64,000 nucleotides of DNA from Phycisphaerales bacterium (GCA_003141315.1 PLLP01000022.1:62001-126000); one strand, 5' to 3'; counted from the first letter of the stretch, positions 1 through 7,693 are shown. Notes: a model not told the origin generated them from the sequence alone. A program made the numbers and translations.

Positions 1-104
1 CCCGTGAAAGGAACGGCGGCTTATAATCAAACCACCACAAAAGCTAAACCGCACCTGCCAATAAAACGAATCGGCCGGCGTCTCTTATGTTCCAGACCAC
101 GAGA

Positions 105-131
105 ACAAAAACAAAATCCCGATTTTTCGGG
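105..131 (-). terminator. Intrinsic terminator behind the B12 riboswitch
   Basis: On the minus strand a short hairpin CCCGA-AAAA-TCGGG (131-118) is followed at once by ATTTTGTTTTTGT. It lies just 3' of the B12 box, where the expression platform of a transcription-terminating riboswitch is expected. The stem is only 5 bp, so efficiency is uncertain. An antiterminator pairing was not worked out. Confidence 0.6.
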
Positions 132-138
132 CCTGAAT

Positions 139-375
139 ACAGGCAGGTTTTCTGACTTGCGTCCTGCCTTGAGGCGCCTTCCCATCCCGTTTTATCGAGA
201 AAGTGGCATAGCAGGCAAAATGCCCTACTACTAAATACCTCTCGGCCTTGCCCCGTGCCAGCCTCGATTCCTCGAAGCGGCGGGGCGCGGACGCTCACAG
301 CGGCGGGTCCGTCGCGGATTTTAACCGCGTTCCCTTTTTACTAACATCTTCCGGCGCGAGCCTGAAGACCTGTAA
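139..375 (-). promoter_or_regulatory. Cobalamin (B12) riboswitch
   Basis: Read on the minus strand, the region shows the conserved blocks of an adenosylcobalamin riboswitch in order. They are an ACAGGTCTTCAGG-like 5' part (373-361), GGGAACGCGGTTAAAATCCG followed by the ACGGACCCGCCGCTGTGA core (about 335-297), the GGGAAGG block near 190-180, and the 3' B12 box AAGTCAGAAAACCTGCCTGT (157-138). This class binds cobalamin and usually represses B12 synthesis, uptake or B12-independent isozymes. The switch reads towards position 1, so the regulated gene lies outside the window. It is separate from the coiled-coil gene ending at 496, whose mRNA may run into it. Confidence 0.9.
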
Positions 376-495
376 TCAGCTGCTGCTCCGCATAATCCCG
401 ATTCAACAGGGACTATGCACGAGCTATCCATTTTCCAAAGAACACTTACCGTTTTAACAAACACTAAAAAACAATCAAGAAAAATTCCAAAACTT

Positions 496-1332
496 TTATC
501 GTGCAAGATAAAGGATAATTCCCGTCAGTGCTGCTATCGCCACCAAGCAGATGCCAAGCGACACCGCAAACAGCCACATAAACTGCTTATTCTGCCGGGA
601 TATTACATACTTCAGATATTTTTCGCTTGTCGAAAAAGTCTTGCTCATCTGCATAATGCTGTCGGTATGGCTGATGGTATTCTGATTGAGCCTGGCAAGT
701 ATCTCATTAAATTTCTTGAAACCTGACGCCATATTATCCTCCGCATCCGCCGTCACGTTGAGCTGCTCATTTATCTCTTCCAGCAAATCCGTTTGCCTAC
801 CCGCCTCCGCAGGTATCTTTTCCACTGCCTCCAGAAACTGCTCATTTTTTAACTGCATATCGGACAACTGCTCCGAAAGCTGCAGGCGAATTTTTTCCTG
901 GTTTTCCACTATCGCCGGAAAGCTCCTTACCAGTTCCGGCATTGTGTCTAATCGCGATATCAATTCCATGTGCTGCCTGAGCTGCTGTTCAAGATTGCCG
1001 TTTATCGCCTCCAGTTTATCAACAACCCTGTTAAGCGATGCCTGCATCTTTTCATTCTGGTTAGCCTGGCCGGCTGTCCCGCCTGCGGCGAGCTTGTCGA
1101 ATCCGCCCGCGGCAGGTCCTGACCCTACCGGAACACCTGCCTGCAAACCTCCCCTTCTCCCTCCCTGTCCTTCTGAACCCGACCCGGAACCTTTACCTTC
1201 CGCGGCAAGCTCCTCAACATCCCTGGCCATCAGACCCTCATCGTCCAGACGAGGCTCTGCGCCGCCTTCGGAAGGCTCATCGCCAAAACCCAGCCAATTC
1301 TTAACCTTCGACCAGAATTCTCTTATTTCCAT
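496..1332 (-). CDS. C-terminally membrane-anchored coiled-coil protein, function unknown
   Basis: The 278-residue product is not a family I recognise. Residues 1-50 are acidic, about 50-90 are a Gly/Ser-rich linker (GSGSGSEG, GGRRGGL), and about 95-240 are charged heptad-like helix with many Gln, Glu, Leu and Ile, as in a coiled coil. A single hydrophobic helix at the very C-terminus (about 252-276, ending YLAR) would anchor it in the inner membrane, with the bulk in the cytoplasm because no signal peptide is present. The ATG at 1332 is preceded by GGGGAATTCGAA, an acceptable ribosome site. The next element downstream is the B12 riboswitch, so the gene is probably monocistronic. A scaffold or chemoreceptor-like role is conceivable but unsupported. 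Confidence 0.75.
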   Translation of the reverse strand: MEIREFWSKVKNWLGFGDEPSEGGAEPRLDDEGLMARDVEELAAEGKGSGSGSEGQGGRRGGLQAGVPVGSGPAAGGFDKLAAGGTAGQANQNEKMQASLNRVVDKLEAINGNLEQQLRQHMELISRLDTMPELVRSFPAIVENQEKIRLQLSEQLSDMQLKNEQFLEAVEKIPAEAGRQTDLLEEINEQLNVTADAEDNMASGFKKFNEILARLNQNTISHTDSIMQMSKTFSTSEKYLKYVISRQNKQFMWLFAVSLGICLVAIAALTGIILYLAR

Positions 1333-1452
1333 TTCGAATTCCCCGCAAAACTATTTCAACTGCATATTAAACGATTTTCCTTATGGAAGTTCAAGTCTTT
1401 TTTGTTATTATTACTGTCCTAAAACTTATACCAGAAAATAAAGGGAAAAACT

Positions 1453-2415
1453 ATGAAACTGGTCACATACTCAAAGAACGCTGTAATCTCCTGCGGAATT
1501 CTTTCCGGCAATACTATAATCGATATCTCGTCTGCCCAACAGCTCAAAAATCCGCCCTGGGATATGCGCGAAATCCTCGAAAGAGGCCCCGACTTCCTCG
1601 ATACCCTTCAAAAAACGCTTTTATCTAAACAGGCCAACCCTGTAAAAATCCCGCTTGAAAATGCGAAACTGCTCGCACCAATCCCGAGGCCCGGCAAAGT
1701 CCTCGCTCTGGCGGGAAATTTCAGCGAGCACATCCGGGAGGCCAGCATCACTCGCGGCTTCAAACTCGGCTTATCCGATTCCACCCGCCAGACCACCGTC
1801 CCCCGGCCATTTCTCAAACCCTCGACGTCCGTAATCGGCACGAACGAGGAAATCCCCTGGCCCGACTACAGCGACAAAATCGATTACGAAATCGAACTCG
1901 GCGTCGTCATCGGTAAAAAAATAAAATACGCCAACCCCGAAGAATCTCTCGCCGCCGTCGCCGGCTGCACAATCGTCAACGACGTCTCCGCCCGCTCTGC
2001 TGCATTCAAAGAAGGCAGAAAGCAGAGACCCTGGGACGAATTCTACGACTGGCTCAACGGAAAATGGGCGGATGGCTTTCTGCCGATGGGGCCTTACTTG
2101 CTTACCTCGGACGAAATTGGAGATATGCAGAATCTCGATATGGAACTGAAAGTCAATGGCCAGACCCGGCAAAAGGCCAGCACCTCGCAGATGATTTATT
2201 CCGTCGCTGACATTGTTTCATTTTTAAGTCACATTATGACGCTCGAACCCGGCGACATCATCGCCACCGGCACCCCCGCGGGCGTAGCCGTCGCCACGGG
2301 CAACTTTCTCGAAGCCGGCGATTCCATCGAATGCTCCATCGAAAAACTCGGCACTCTTACAAACACTCTCGGCCCGAAACCGGGAAAATTCTACACCCCT
2401 CTCTCGAATACTTAA
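1453..2415 (+). CDS. Fumarylacetoacetate hydrolase (FAH) family protein
   Basis: The 320-residue protein has the FAH C-terminal domain. The metal-binding acidic pair appears in IDYEIELGVVIGKK (E146, E148), with the downstream Asp in TIVNDVSAR (near 177) and the family signature IIATGTPAGVA near residue 280. FAH enzymes cleave or isomerise beta-diketo acids such as acylpyruvates, 2-hydroxyhepta-2,4-dienedioate or 5-oxopent-3-ene tricarboxylates in aromatic catabolism. They can also decarboxylate oxaloacetate, so the substrate cannot be named. The N-terminal 70 residues are the usual small FAH lid domain. AAAGGGAAAAACT precedes the ATG. No catabolic genes lie next to it, and two GC-rich hairpins follow. 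Confidence 0.88.
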   Translation: MKLVTYSKNAVISCGILSGNTIIDISSAQQLKNPPWDMREILERGPDFLDTLQKTLLSKQANPVKIPLENAKLLAPIPRPGKVLALAGNFSEHIREASITRGFKLGLSDSTRQTTVPRPFLKPSTSVIGTNEEIPWPDYSDKIDYEIELGVVIGKKIKYANPEESLAAVAGCTIVNDVSARSAAFKEGRKQRPWDEFYDWLNGKWADGFLPMGPYLLTSDEIGDMQNLDMELKVNGQTRQKASTSQMIYSVADIVSFLSHIMTLEPGDIIATGTPAGVAVATGNFLEAGDSIECSIEKLGTLTNTLGPKPGKFYTPLSNT

Positions 2416-2424
2416 GGCAACCTC

Positions 2425-2500
2425 TAAAAATTCAACTTTTGGGTTAGCCCGCACCCCTGTGGTGCGGGGGTTGTTTAGCCGTCGCCGTGCCGGCGACGGG
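2425..2500 (+). repeat. Tandem GC hairpins after the FAH gene; repeat copy
   Basis: Two perfect hairpins follow the FAH stop. The first is CCCGCACC/GGTGCGGG (2448-2468) and the second is CCGTCGCC/GGCGACGG (2479-2499). The first is followed by TTGTTTAG and could act as a terminator. The leading text CTCTAAAAATT..ACTTTTGGGTTAGCCC recurs, diverged, at 5346-5385, so this is a dispersed intergenic repeat. The second hairpin carries the TTTAGCC lead also seen at 46875 and, inverted, at 22068. Confidence 0.6.
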
Positions 2501-2557
2501 GTATTTGCTTATTGACTTTCAAATCCAACAAATAGTATATTGACGACAAAGGATTGA

Positions 2558-2625
2558 ATGCAGAAATCCTGAAAGGGCAAAAACTCCTCACTGCTTTTGG
2601 TATCCTTTTTCAGGACAGCCTGCAT
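2558..2625 (+). promoter_or_regulatory. Three-tier inverted repeat upstream of the phosphohexomutase gene
   Basis: An imperfect long stem is visible. ATGCAG (2558-2563) pairs with CTGCAT (2620-2625), TCCTGAAA (2567-2574) pairs with TTTCAGGA (2608-2615), and an inner CAAAA can pair with TTTTG. The sequence TTTTGTTTTGGATTTTT follows, so it could be an attenuator or terminator 45 bases before the start codon, or a palindromic element. TTGACGACA at 2539 shows no clear partner -10. Confidence 0.5.
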
Positions 2626-2669
2626 TTTGTTTTGGATTTTTAAGTCTTTAGTCTTTTAGGAGCGAAGCG

Positions 2670-4064
2670 ATGGACCCTTCAATTTTTAAGGCTTACGACA
2701 TAAGAGGCATATACCCCGACCAGGTGAACGAGGACGCCGCCTGGAAAATCGGTTACGCCAGCGCACAGTTCCTGCGTTCGCTGCTTACCGGCTACGCCCG
2801 CGGGCAGGCCAACTGCCATTGTATTTGTGTCGGCTACGATATGCGAACCCACAGCAAACCACTCGCAGATGCCCTTATCAAAGGTATGAATGCGGTCGGG
2901 GCAAATGTTATCGATATTGGTATGATTGATACGCCGCAAATTTATTTCGCCATCAATCACCTTAACACCTGCGGCGGCATCCAGGTCACAGCTTCGCACA
3001 ACCCGGCCAAATATAACGGCTTCAAAATTTCTGGCCAGCAGGCAAAACCAATCGGCGCCGATACCGGCCTGAAGGATATTGAGCATATCGCCCTCGCGCT
3101 GCTTCACACGAAAAGCAAGGCCGATGCCTCTGTCGAGCAATACGACATTACGCCGTATTACAAAGAGCACGTATTAAAGTTTCTCAGGCCGAACCTGCCC
3201 GCTACGGCGAATCGCGGCCAGCGAAAACTCAAAATCGCCATTGACGCCTCCAACGGAATGGCCGGCAAAATGGTGCCTATCATTTTCGGCGGCCTCCCGC
3301 TCGAAATCATTCCTCTCAATTTCGAGCATACAGGCGTCTTCAAACACGACCCCAATCCGCTCATAGAAGAAAACCTCGCCGATGTTAAAGCCGCCGTCAA
3401 AAAAAATAATTGCGATTTCGGCATCTGTTTCGACGGCGACGCCGACAGGCTGATGGTCGTCGATGAAAATGCTGAAACTGTAAGCTCCGACCTCCTCACG
3501 GCACTCATCGCTCCTTACTTCCTGCAGACCTCGCGCGGCGCAACCATTGTTTATGACCTTCGCAGCAGTATGGTCGTCGCTGAAGAGGTAATTAAATTCG
3601 GCGGAACACCGAGAAGGGAACGCGTCGGACACGCCTTTATGAAAAAAGCTATGCGCGACACTCACGCCGTATTTGGCGGCGAACTCTCAGGCCACTTCTA
3701 TTATCGCGATAACTTCTATGCCGATTCCGCCCTGATTACCTTCGTTCATCTTATCAATATCATAAGCGGCGCCGATGTTCCCCTGAGCAAACTCATCGAA
3801 CCCCTCAGACGATACCACAGCAGCGGCGAATTGAACTTCAGGGTCGATGACAAGCAGAAAAAAATGGACGATCTCGAAAAAAAATACGCTGCCGGTCAAA
3901 TCGACCGCCTCGACGGCATCACCATCCGTTTCAAAGACTGGTGGCTCAACTGCAGACCGAGCAACACCGAACCCTTCCTTCGCCTCAATGTCGAAACTAA
4001 AAGCAGGGAAATCCTGGACCAGAAAATCGATGAAATAGAAAAAATTATCGGCCAGCCCGTCTAA
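2670..4064 (+). CDS. manB: Phosphomannomutase/phosphoglucomutase
   Basis: This is a 464-residue alpha-D-phosphohexomutase, the usual length for the AlgC/ManB type. All four signatures are present. They are the phosphoserine loop TASHNP (Ser109), the Mg-binding loop FDGDADRL (D255, D257, D259), the sugar-specificity loop GGELSGHF (337-342), and the phosphate-binding loop RPSNTEP (429-435). It interconverts hexose 6- and 1-phosphates for nucleotide-sugar, lipopolysaccharide and exopolysaccharide synthesis in the cytoplasm. GGELSGH fits bifunctional PMM/PGM enzymes better than phosphoglucosamine mutase. TTAGGAGCGAAGCG precedes the ATG. An inverted repeat sits in the leader, and no obvious co-transcribed sugar genes adjoin. 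Confidence 0.93.
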   Translation: MDPSIFKAYDIRGIYPDQVNEDAAWKIGYASAQFLRSLLTGYARGQANCHCICVGYDMRTHSKPLADALIKGMNAVGANVIDIGMIDTPQIYFAINHLNTCGGIQVTASHNPAKYNGFKISGQQAKPIGADTGLKDIEHIALALLHTKSKADASVEQYDITPYYKEHVLKFLRPNLPATANRGQRKLKIAIDASNGMAGKMVPIIFGGLPLEIIPLNFEHTGVFKHDPNPLIEENLADVKAAVKKNNCDFGICFDGDADRLMVVDENAETVSSDLLTALIAPYFLQTSRGATIVYDLRSSMVVAEEVIKFGGTPRRERVGHAFMKKAMRDTHAVFGGELSGHFYYRDNFYADSALITFVHLINIISGADVPLSKLIEPLRRYHSSGELNFRVDDKQKKMDDLEKKYAAGQIDRLDGITIRFKDWWLNCRPSNTEPFLRLNVETKSREILDQKIDEIEKIIGQPV

Positions 4065-4135
4065 AAATTAAATCAGGATACTCGAATTTCGAGTTTGTTG
4101 TATGATTGGCATTAACTATTGTGGAGTAATTTGAT

Positions 4136-4444
4136 ATGCAGTTAAACACAAAAACTTACCAGACAAAGAATGGTTTGGTTGAAGGCGTTCAGGTAAAATG
4201 GTCAGGTTTCAATATCCTGCTCGTTGCCGGCTCAAAAGGCTTCCTGGCCTGCCCCGCAATCGACATAGAAGCCTGCCAGAGATACGGGCAGGCGGCGGCG
4301 CTCGTTGAAAGCACAGCCGACAACCCAATCGGAACTCTTGAACGATTCGCAGACCGCAAAATTACAAAGGTAAATCCTAACGCATCCGCCATCGGCATAA
4401 AAGAAGGTATGCCCGTCGATGCCGCCTTCAATTTGATTGCATAA
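4136..4444 (+). CDS. YunC/DUF1805-like small protein
   Basis: The 102-residue cytoplasmic protein matches the DUF1805 (YunC) pattern by eye. A two-strand N-terminus is followed by LLVAGSKGFLACPAIDIEACQRYGQAAALV, written here as the blocks SKGFLACPAID and RYGQAAALV, and it ends with an amphipathic segment around GIKEGMPVDAAFN. Members are found near methanogenesis or folate genes and have no established activity. Assignment rests on motif resemblance only. The gene lies 71 bases after the phosphohexomutase and 42 before the next gene on the same strand, so they may be co-transcribed. Confidence 0.65.
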   Translation: MQLNTKTYQTKNGLVEGVQVKWSGFNILLVAGSKGFLACPAIDIEACQRYGQAAALVESTADNPIGTLERFADRKITKVNPNASAIGIKEGMPVDAAFNLIA

Positions 4445-4486
4445 CGGTTCGACCGGCCTTAAAAATCGGAGAAAGGAAGGCAGATT

Positions 4487-5317
4487 ATGAAAAAAATGAT
4501 CTCTGGCAAGTTCCGACACGGTCGGCAAACCCATTGCCTTTTAATAATGATGATGTTTTTAGCAATCCCACCCGCAACAGCATTAAGCGCCGGTACCGCA
4601 GCCTCGCCGACTGCAATTTTGAATCCCGCCCTTACAGGATTAGGCGCCCTGAGAATCACCACATTCTCAAAGGACCCTCAACCCGACTATATCATGGCAG
4701 AAATCAACGCCAGGGTCGCAAAAAAACTTGCCGATTCCGACACTCGCCTTGCCGCCCTGCTCCAGATTGGCAGCAATCCCGCTCTCACTATCAACCCGCC
4801 TATACTGAGAATTAATGTCGACAGATTTTTCCTTACCGTCGACGGCCCTTCAGTCTTTCGTGTCCAGACAACTCTCTTTGCCGATATTCCTGTCGGAATA
4901 AATCCCACAATCGTAATGAATATCGATTTCTGGGCGAGGTCTGACACAATTCGCGTGCTGAATTCGAACAACGAAGTTGCCGCCGTCTACTCCCTCGTTG
5001 ATAAACAAGCCGCGCAATTTGTCTCCGATTTTCTAAGCGCTAATCCGCTGCCTTCGAGGCCGGCTGATGCCAACCATATTACGACTCCGCCCGCTCCGCA
5101 AAAAAAACTCCCTGCGCTTCAGCCCGGCACAATCTCGCAGGATAAAACTCAGACCCAGACTCAGTATCTTTATGTAAGTTCAAAAAACAGCAAGGTCTTT
5201 CATAAATCCAGCTGCTCATTAGCTAAAAGTATATTCCCGAAAAATATCATTTATTACAAAACCAGAGATGAGGCAATCGCCGCCGGCAAAAGACCCTGCA
5301 AGATATGCCAGCCATAA
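4487..5317 (+). CDS. Secreted protein with C-terminal Ada-like zinc-finger motif
   Basis: The 276-residue product begins with a Lys/Arg-rich stretch and a hydrophobic core (LLIMMMFLAIPPATALSAG), a signal peptide with likely cleavage near residue 36. Residues about 50-180 form an unrecognised beta-rich domain. A Pro/Thr/Gln-rich linker (190-225) leads to a compact C-terminal module, YVSSKNSKVFHKSSCSLAK...RDEAIAAGKRPCKICQP. Its H-x3-C and C-x2-C pairs are the arrangement of the Ada-like metal-binding domain often appended to secreted proteins and nucleases. Zn binding is inferred. GAGAAAGGAAGGC before the ATG supports the start. Confidence 0.7.
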   Translation: MKKMISGKFRHGRQTHCLLIMMMFLAIPPATALSAGTAASPTAILNPALTGLGALRITTFSKDPQPDYIMAEINARVAKKLADSDTRLAALLQIGSNPALTINPPILRINVDRFFLTVDGPSVFRVQTTLFADIPVGINPTIVMNIDFWARSDTIRVLNSNNEVAAVYSLVDKQAAQFVSDFLSANPLPSRPADANHITTPPAPQKKLPALQPGTISQDKTQTQTQYLYVSSKNSKVFHKSSCSLAKSIFPKNIIYYKTRDEAIAAGKRPCKICQP

Positions 5318-5510
5318 CTTACACCTTTGAATAGATTGCCCAGCTTCTAAAAATTTGGGAAATCACACTTTTGGTCAGCCCCCACCTTCAGTCCGCCGAT
5401 TAAAATTGCCGTAAGTCTGTGTAATTAAAAGAGTAATAAATCTTTATAGTTTTGAATTTATGCAGACTGCCCAAACATCGTTTTTGTTCGATTTTTAAAT
5501 AAAATTTATT
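5318..5510. repeat. Intergenic stretch with diverged repeat copy
   Basis: No gene is visible here. Bases 5346-5391 carry CTTCTAAAAATT..ACTTTTGGTCAGCCCCCACC, a diverged copy of the repeat at 2425-2456 with a short insertion. The rest is AT-rich and leads into the cold-shock promoter. Confidence 0.4.
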
Positions 5511-5538
5511 TTGCGGCCGATAACATTGAGGGTATAAT
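5511..5538 (+). promoter_or_regulatory. Promoter of the cold-shock gene
   Basis: TTGCGG and TATAAT are separated by 16 bases. Initiation near 5545 would give a leader of about 100 bases, as is usual for cspA-type genes. Confidence 0.6.
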
Positions 5539-5565
5539 GAAACAAACGTTGATTATATTCCTAAT

Positions 5566-5602
5566 TGTCTCTCGGGAATATCTTCGAGAAAAGCGAGGGA
5601 CA
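5566..5602 (+). promoter_or_regulatory. Cold-shock 5' UTR hairpin
   Basis: TGTCTCTCG (5566-5574) pairs with CGAGGGACA (5594-5602), nine pairs with one G-T wobble. The loop contains TCT-TCG-AGA. A second small hairpin, GGCC-CGTAAAAA-GGCC, stands just before the ribosome site. Structured leaders that refold with temperature are known for csp mRNAs, but that behaviour is inference here. Confidence 0.5.
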
Positions 5603-5646
5603 GATATTTAGTGTGCGGCCCGTAAAAAGGCCGAAGGAGTACAGTA

Positions 5647-5850
5647 GTGGCTACGGGTACAGTGAAGTGGTTTGACGAGAAAAAAGGTTTTGGTTTTATT
5701 ACGCCTGATGACGGCGGCAAAGAACTGTTTGTTCACCATTCAGAGATTAAGACGGATGGTTTTGCCACCCTTGCTGAAGGCCAAAAGGTACAGTTCGAGG
5801 TCGGCCAAGGAAAGAAAGGACCCTGTGCGACCAACGTAATTCCCAGCTAA
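5647..5850 (+). CDS. cspA: CspA-family cold-shock protein
   Basis: The 67-residue, single-domain OB-fold protein has both RNA-binding motifs intact, RNP1 (KGFGFITP, about 14-21) and RNP2 (LFVHHSEI, about 27-34). It binds single-stranded RNA and DNA and acts as an RNA chaperone in the cytoplasm. Translation starts at a GTG preceded by CCGAAGGAGTACAGTA; no ATG is available in frame. The gene has its own promoter and structured leader and is closed by a strong terminator. Whether it is cold-inducible or constitutive cannot be told from sequence. Confidence 0.95.
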   Translation: MATGTVKWFDEKKGFGFITPDDGGKELFVHHSEIKTDGFATLAEGQKVQFEVGQGKKGPCATNVIPS

Positions 5851-5869
5851 TGATGAATTATAGCGACAA

Positions 5870-5908
5870 AAAAGGCTCCGAATTTTGCCGGAGCCTTTTT
5901 TCTTTTTT
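5870..5908 (+). terminator. Strong, possibly bidirectional terminator
   Basis: GGCTCCG (5874-5880) and CGGAGCC (5889-5895) are followed by TTTTTTCTTTTTT and preceded by A-rich sequence. It can therefore also end transcripts of the convergent aminotransferase gene. Confidence 0.9.
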
Positions 5909-5919
5909 GCAGCAGTAAG

Positions 5920-5996
5920 CCCCGTTAGAGAACCACACAGATTTCGGCGAATCGAAGGCGAATACTAAACCTTTGAAGCGTAGTTCTCTAACAGGG
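5920..5996. repeat. 77-bp element with CCCCGTTAGA-type inverted ends
   Basis: CCCCGTTAGAGAAC (5920-5933) is matched by GTTCTCTAACAGGG (5983-5996), 14-base inverted ends with one mismatch. The same outer ten bases form the ends of the larger element at 54707-54864. It lies between convergent genes and has no coding content, so it is probably a miniature non-autonomous element. Confidence 0.6.
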
Positions 5997-6002
5997 TTGA
6001 CT

Positions 6003-7238
6003 TCATCTTAAAGATTTTCTTTCCCTGAAAATGTCATTTAAGTTTGTTATGAGATTTATTATTTCATTTTCCGCTATCGTAAAAGCAGGAAGAAATAAAA
6101 TGATATTTCGCAGCTTATTACAGCCAATCATAAATCCCCGCTCCAGCATTTTATGATGCACGTATTTGCTATCAATATAATTATCCGCATCGTTAGAAAG
6201 TTCGACGCCGACCATTAATCCCCTGCCTCGCACCTCTTTAATAAATCCATACTTTTTCTTCATCTCATTTAATTGATTCAACAAAATAGTTCCTGACTCA
6301 TAACTTCTCTCTACCAACCTTTCTTCCTTCAATATATTGATAACCTCTTTTGCGACTGCACATCCCAAAGGTGAATTCTGATGAGACTGGCCATAGCCAA
6401 AACTTTTTTCTTCGAGTTCTTGTGCGACTTCCCGGCTCATCGCAGCCGCGCTGACAGGATAACCATTTCCCAGCCCTTTTCCGACTGCGACAATGTCCGG
6501 CTTGAATTTATAATGATTGAAACCATACCATTTGCCGGTTCGCCCCATGCCCGTAGTAACTTCGTCAACAACAATAAGACCCTGATTCCGTTTGACCTCT
6601 TTCGCAATTAAATCCACCAATCCTTCGGGTGGAAATTTCACGGTTCCGCAGGAGCTGCCAAGCTCAAAGACGACCGCTCCAATTGACTCGAATGGAATAT
6701 TTTTTATTTTTTCACAGTTCAAATTGCATTCATCTTTTTCTTTACAGGTTAGACAACTTTCAAAATCAAAACCAATCCATTCATCGGAATATTTATTACC
6801 CGCCGCTCCATAAGCCGCCAGGTAAGATTGCATAAATGTTAATAAATATTTGTTGCCCGTTATGTTTTTTGCGATTTGCACACCGAATTCGACTGCTTCA
6901 CTTCCCGAGCTCAAAAATACGCACTTTCCGTCAGGTAAACCGACTGTATCCAGCAGAGCGACAGCAGCCTCTTCCGCCAAAAAGTTCGTATAGCGAAAAC
7001 CAAGATTCATCACAAGGTCGATTTGTTTCTTTATAGCTTCATTGACACGTTGATTATTATGCCCGAGTGCTGTGCACCACAAACCGGATTCGAAATCGAC
7101 ATACCTCTTGTTCTTCGAATCATAAAGATAGCAATTCTCTCCCCTGACAATATCCCCTTTAACCATCTGGTGACACTTAAGTATATGCTCCAGATTTTCC
7201 TCTCCCGTTTTAAGTGATAATTTTCTTTCGTTTTTCAC
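6003..7238 (-). CDS. Class III PLP-dependent aminotransferase with a Cys cluster
   Basis: This is a 411-residue fold-type I aminotransferase of the ornithine/acetylornithine/glutamate-semialdehyde group. The cofactor loop SSGSEAVEFG (about 110-119), the Asp in IVVDEVTTGMGR (D225) and the Schiff-base Lys in AVGKGLGNGYP (K254) are all visible. Amino donor and acceptor cannot be named. Two oddities stand out. An insertion carries CLTCKEKDECNLNC (C162, C165, C171, C175), a four-Cys metal-site pattern. The usual Y-H-G near residue 138 is replaced by SYLAAYG. The GTG start overlaps the stop of the upstream C_GCAxxG_C_C gene by GTGA, so the two are translationally coupled. Confidence 0.88.
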   Translation of the reverse strand: MKNERKLSLKTGEENLEHILKCHQMVKGDIVRGENCYLYDSKNKRYVDFESGLWCTALGHNNQRVNEAIKKQIDLVMNLGFRYTNFLAEEAAVALLDTVGLPDGKCVFLSSGSEAVEFGVQIAKNITGNKYLLTFMQSYLAAYGAAGNKYSDEWIGFDFESCLTCKEKDECNLNCEKIKNIPFESIGAVVFELGSSCGTVKFPPEGLVDLIAKEVKRNQGLIVVDEVTTGMGRTGKWYGFNHYKFKPDIVAVGKGLGNGYPVSAAAMSREVAQELEEKSFGYGQSHQNSPLGCAVAKEVINILKEERLVERSYESGTILLNQLNEMKKKYGFIKEVRGRGLMVGVELSNDADNYIDSKYVHHKMLERGFMIGCNKLRNIILFLPAFTIAENEIINLITNLNDIFRERKSLR

Positions 7239-7693
7239 TTTCGCTTCTGCCCCTGTACTGACATTTCTTCAACAATCTCAACTGCGTCCCACACTAATCC
7301 CGCACAAACCTTATTATGCAAATCCAGCTCAGCTATTTTTTTCGCGCCATCCGCGGTGCTTACGTCATAGCCAAGCAACTCCCTGCACAAAATCGAACCG
7401 TGCCGCTTTTTGAACCTGTTCTCAAATTCCGCGACAATTCCGTAAATCTTCGCCTTTTCCTGTTTTATGTCCGCCTCCGTCAAGAAAAATTTCAGCCCAA
7501 GCGCCATAATCGCGCCCGTCACCACCCCGCAGATGTCGCCGCTTCTTGCAATTCCGCCGCCGAACCCGCTCGATACCTTCATCGCAAGTTTTTTATCAAG
7601 CCCGGCCTCGTCTGCAAAAACGCCCAGCACCGCCTGCGAACAATTGAAACCCTTCCCGAAATCCACTGCCGCCTTTTCTGCTTTGCTGCTCAT
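7235..7693 (-). CDS. C_GCAxxG_C_C family protein
   Basis: The 152-residue protein fits the C_GCAxxG_C_C (redox-active, Cys-rich) family. It has FNCSQAVLGVF at about 15-25, GGGIARSGDICGVVTGAIMALG as the core signature near 44-65 (key residues G, C, G and A), a Cys in ILCRELLGYD and one in VCAGLVWDA. Members are small helical proteins with conserved Cys, associated with metal or redox chemistry, but no reaction is proven. I chose the ATG at 7693 because GAAAGGTTTGTTT stands before it; a TTG 15 bases upstream is also in frame. It is coupled by a 4-base overlap to the aminotransferase downstream. Confidence 0.8.
   Translation of the reverse strand: MSSKAEKAAVDFGKGFNCSQAVLGVFADEAGLDKKLAMKVSSGFGGGIARSGDICGVVTGAIMALGLKFFLTEADIKQEKAKIYGIVAEFENRFKKRHGSILCRELLGYDVSTADGAKKIAELDLHNKVCAGLVWDAVEIVEEMSVQGQKRK

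Noticed and set aside
686-1441. Long plus-strand frame opposite the coiled-coil gene
   Set aside because: It is Ser/Pro-rich and mirrors the Glu/Gly-rich minus-strand gene, so it is a shadow frame.
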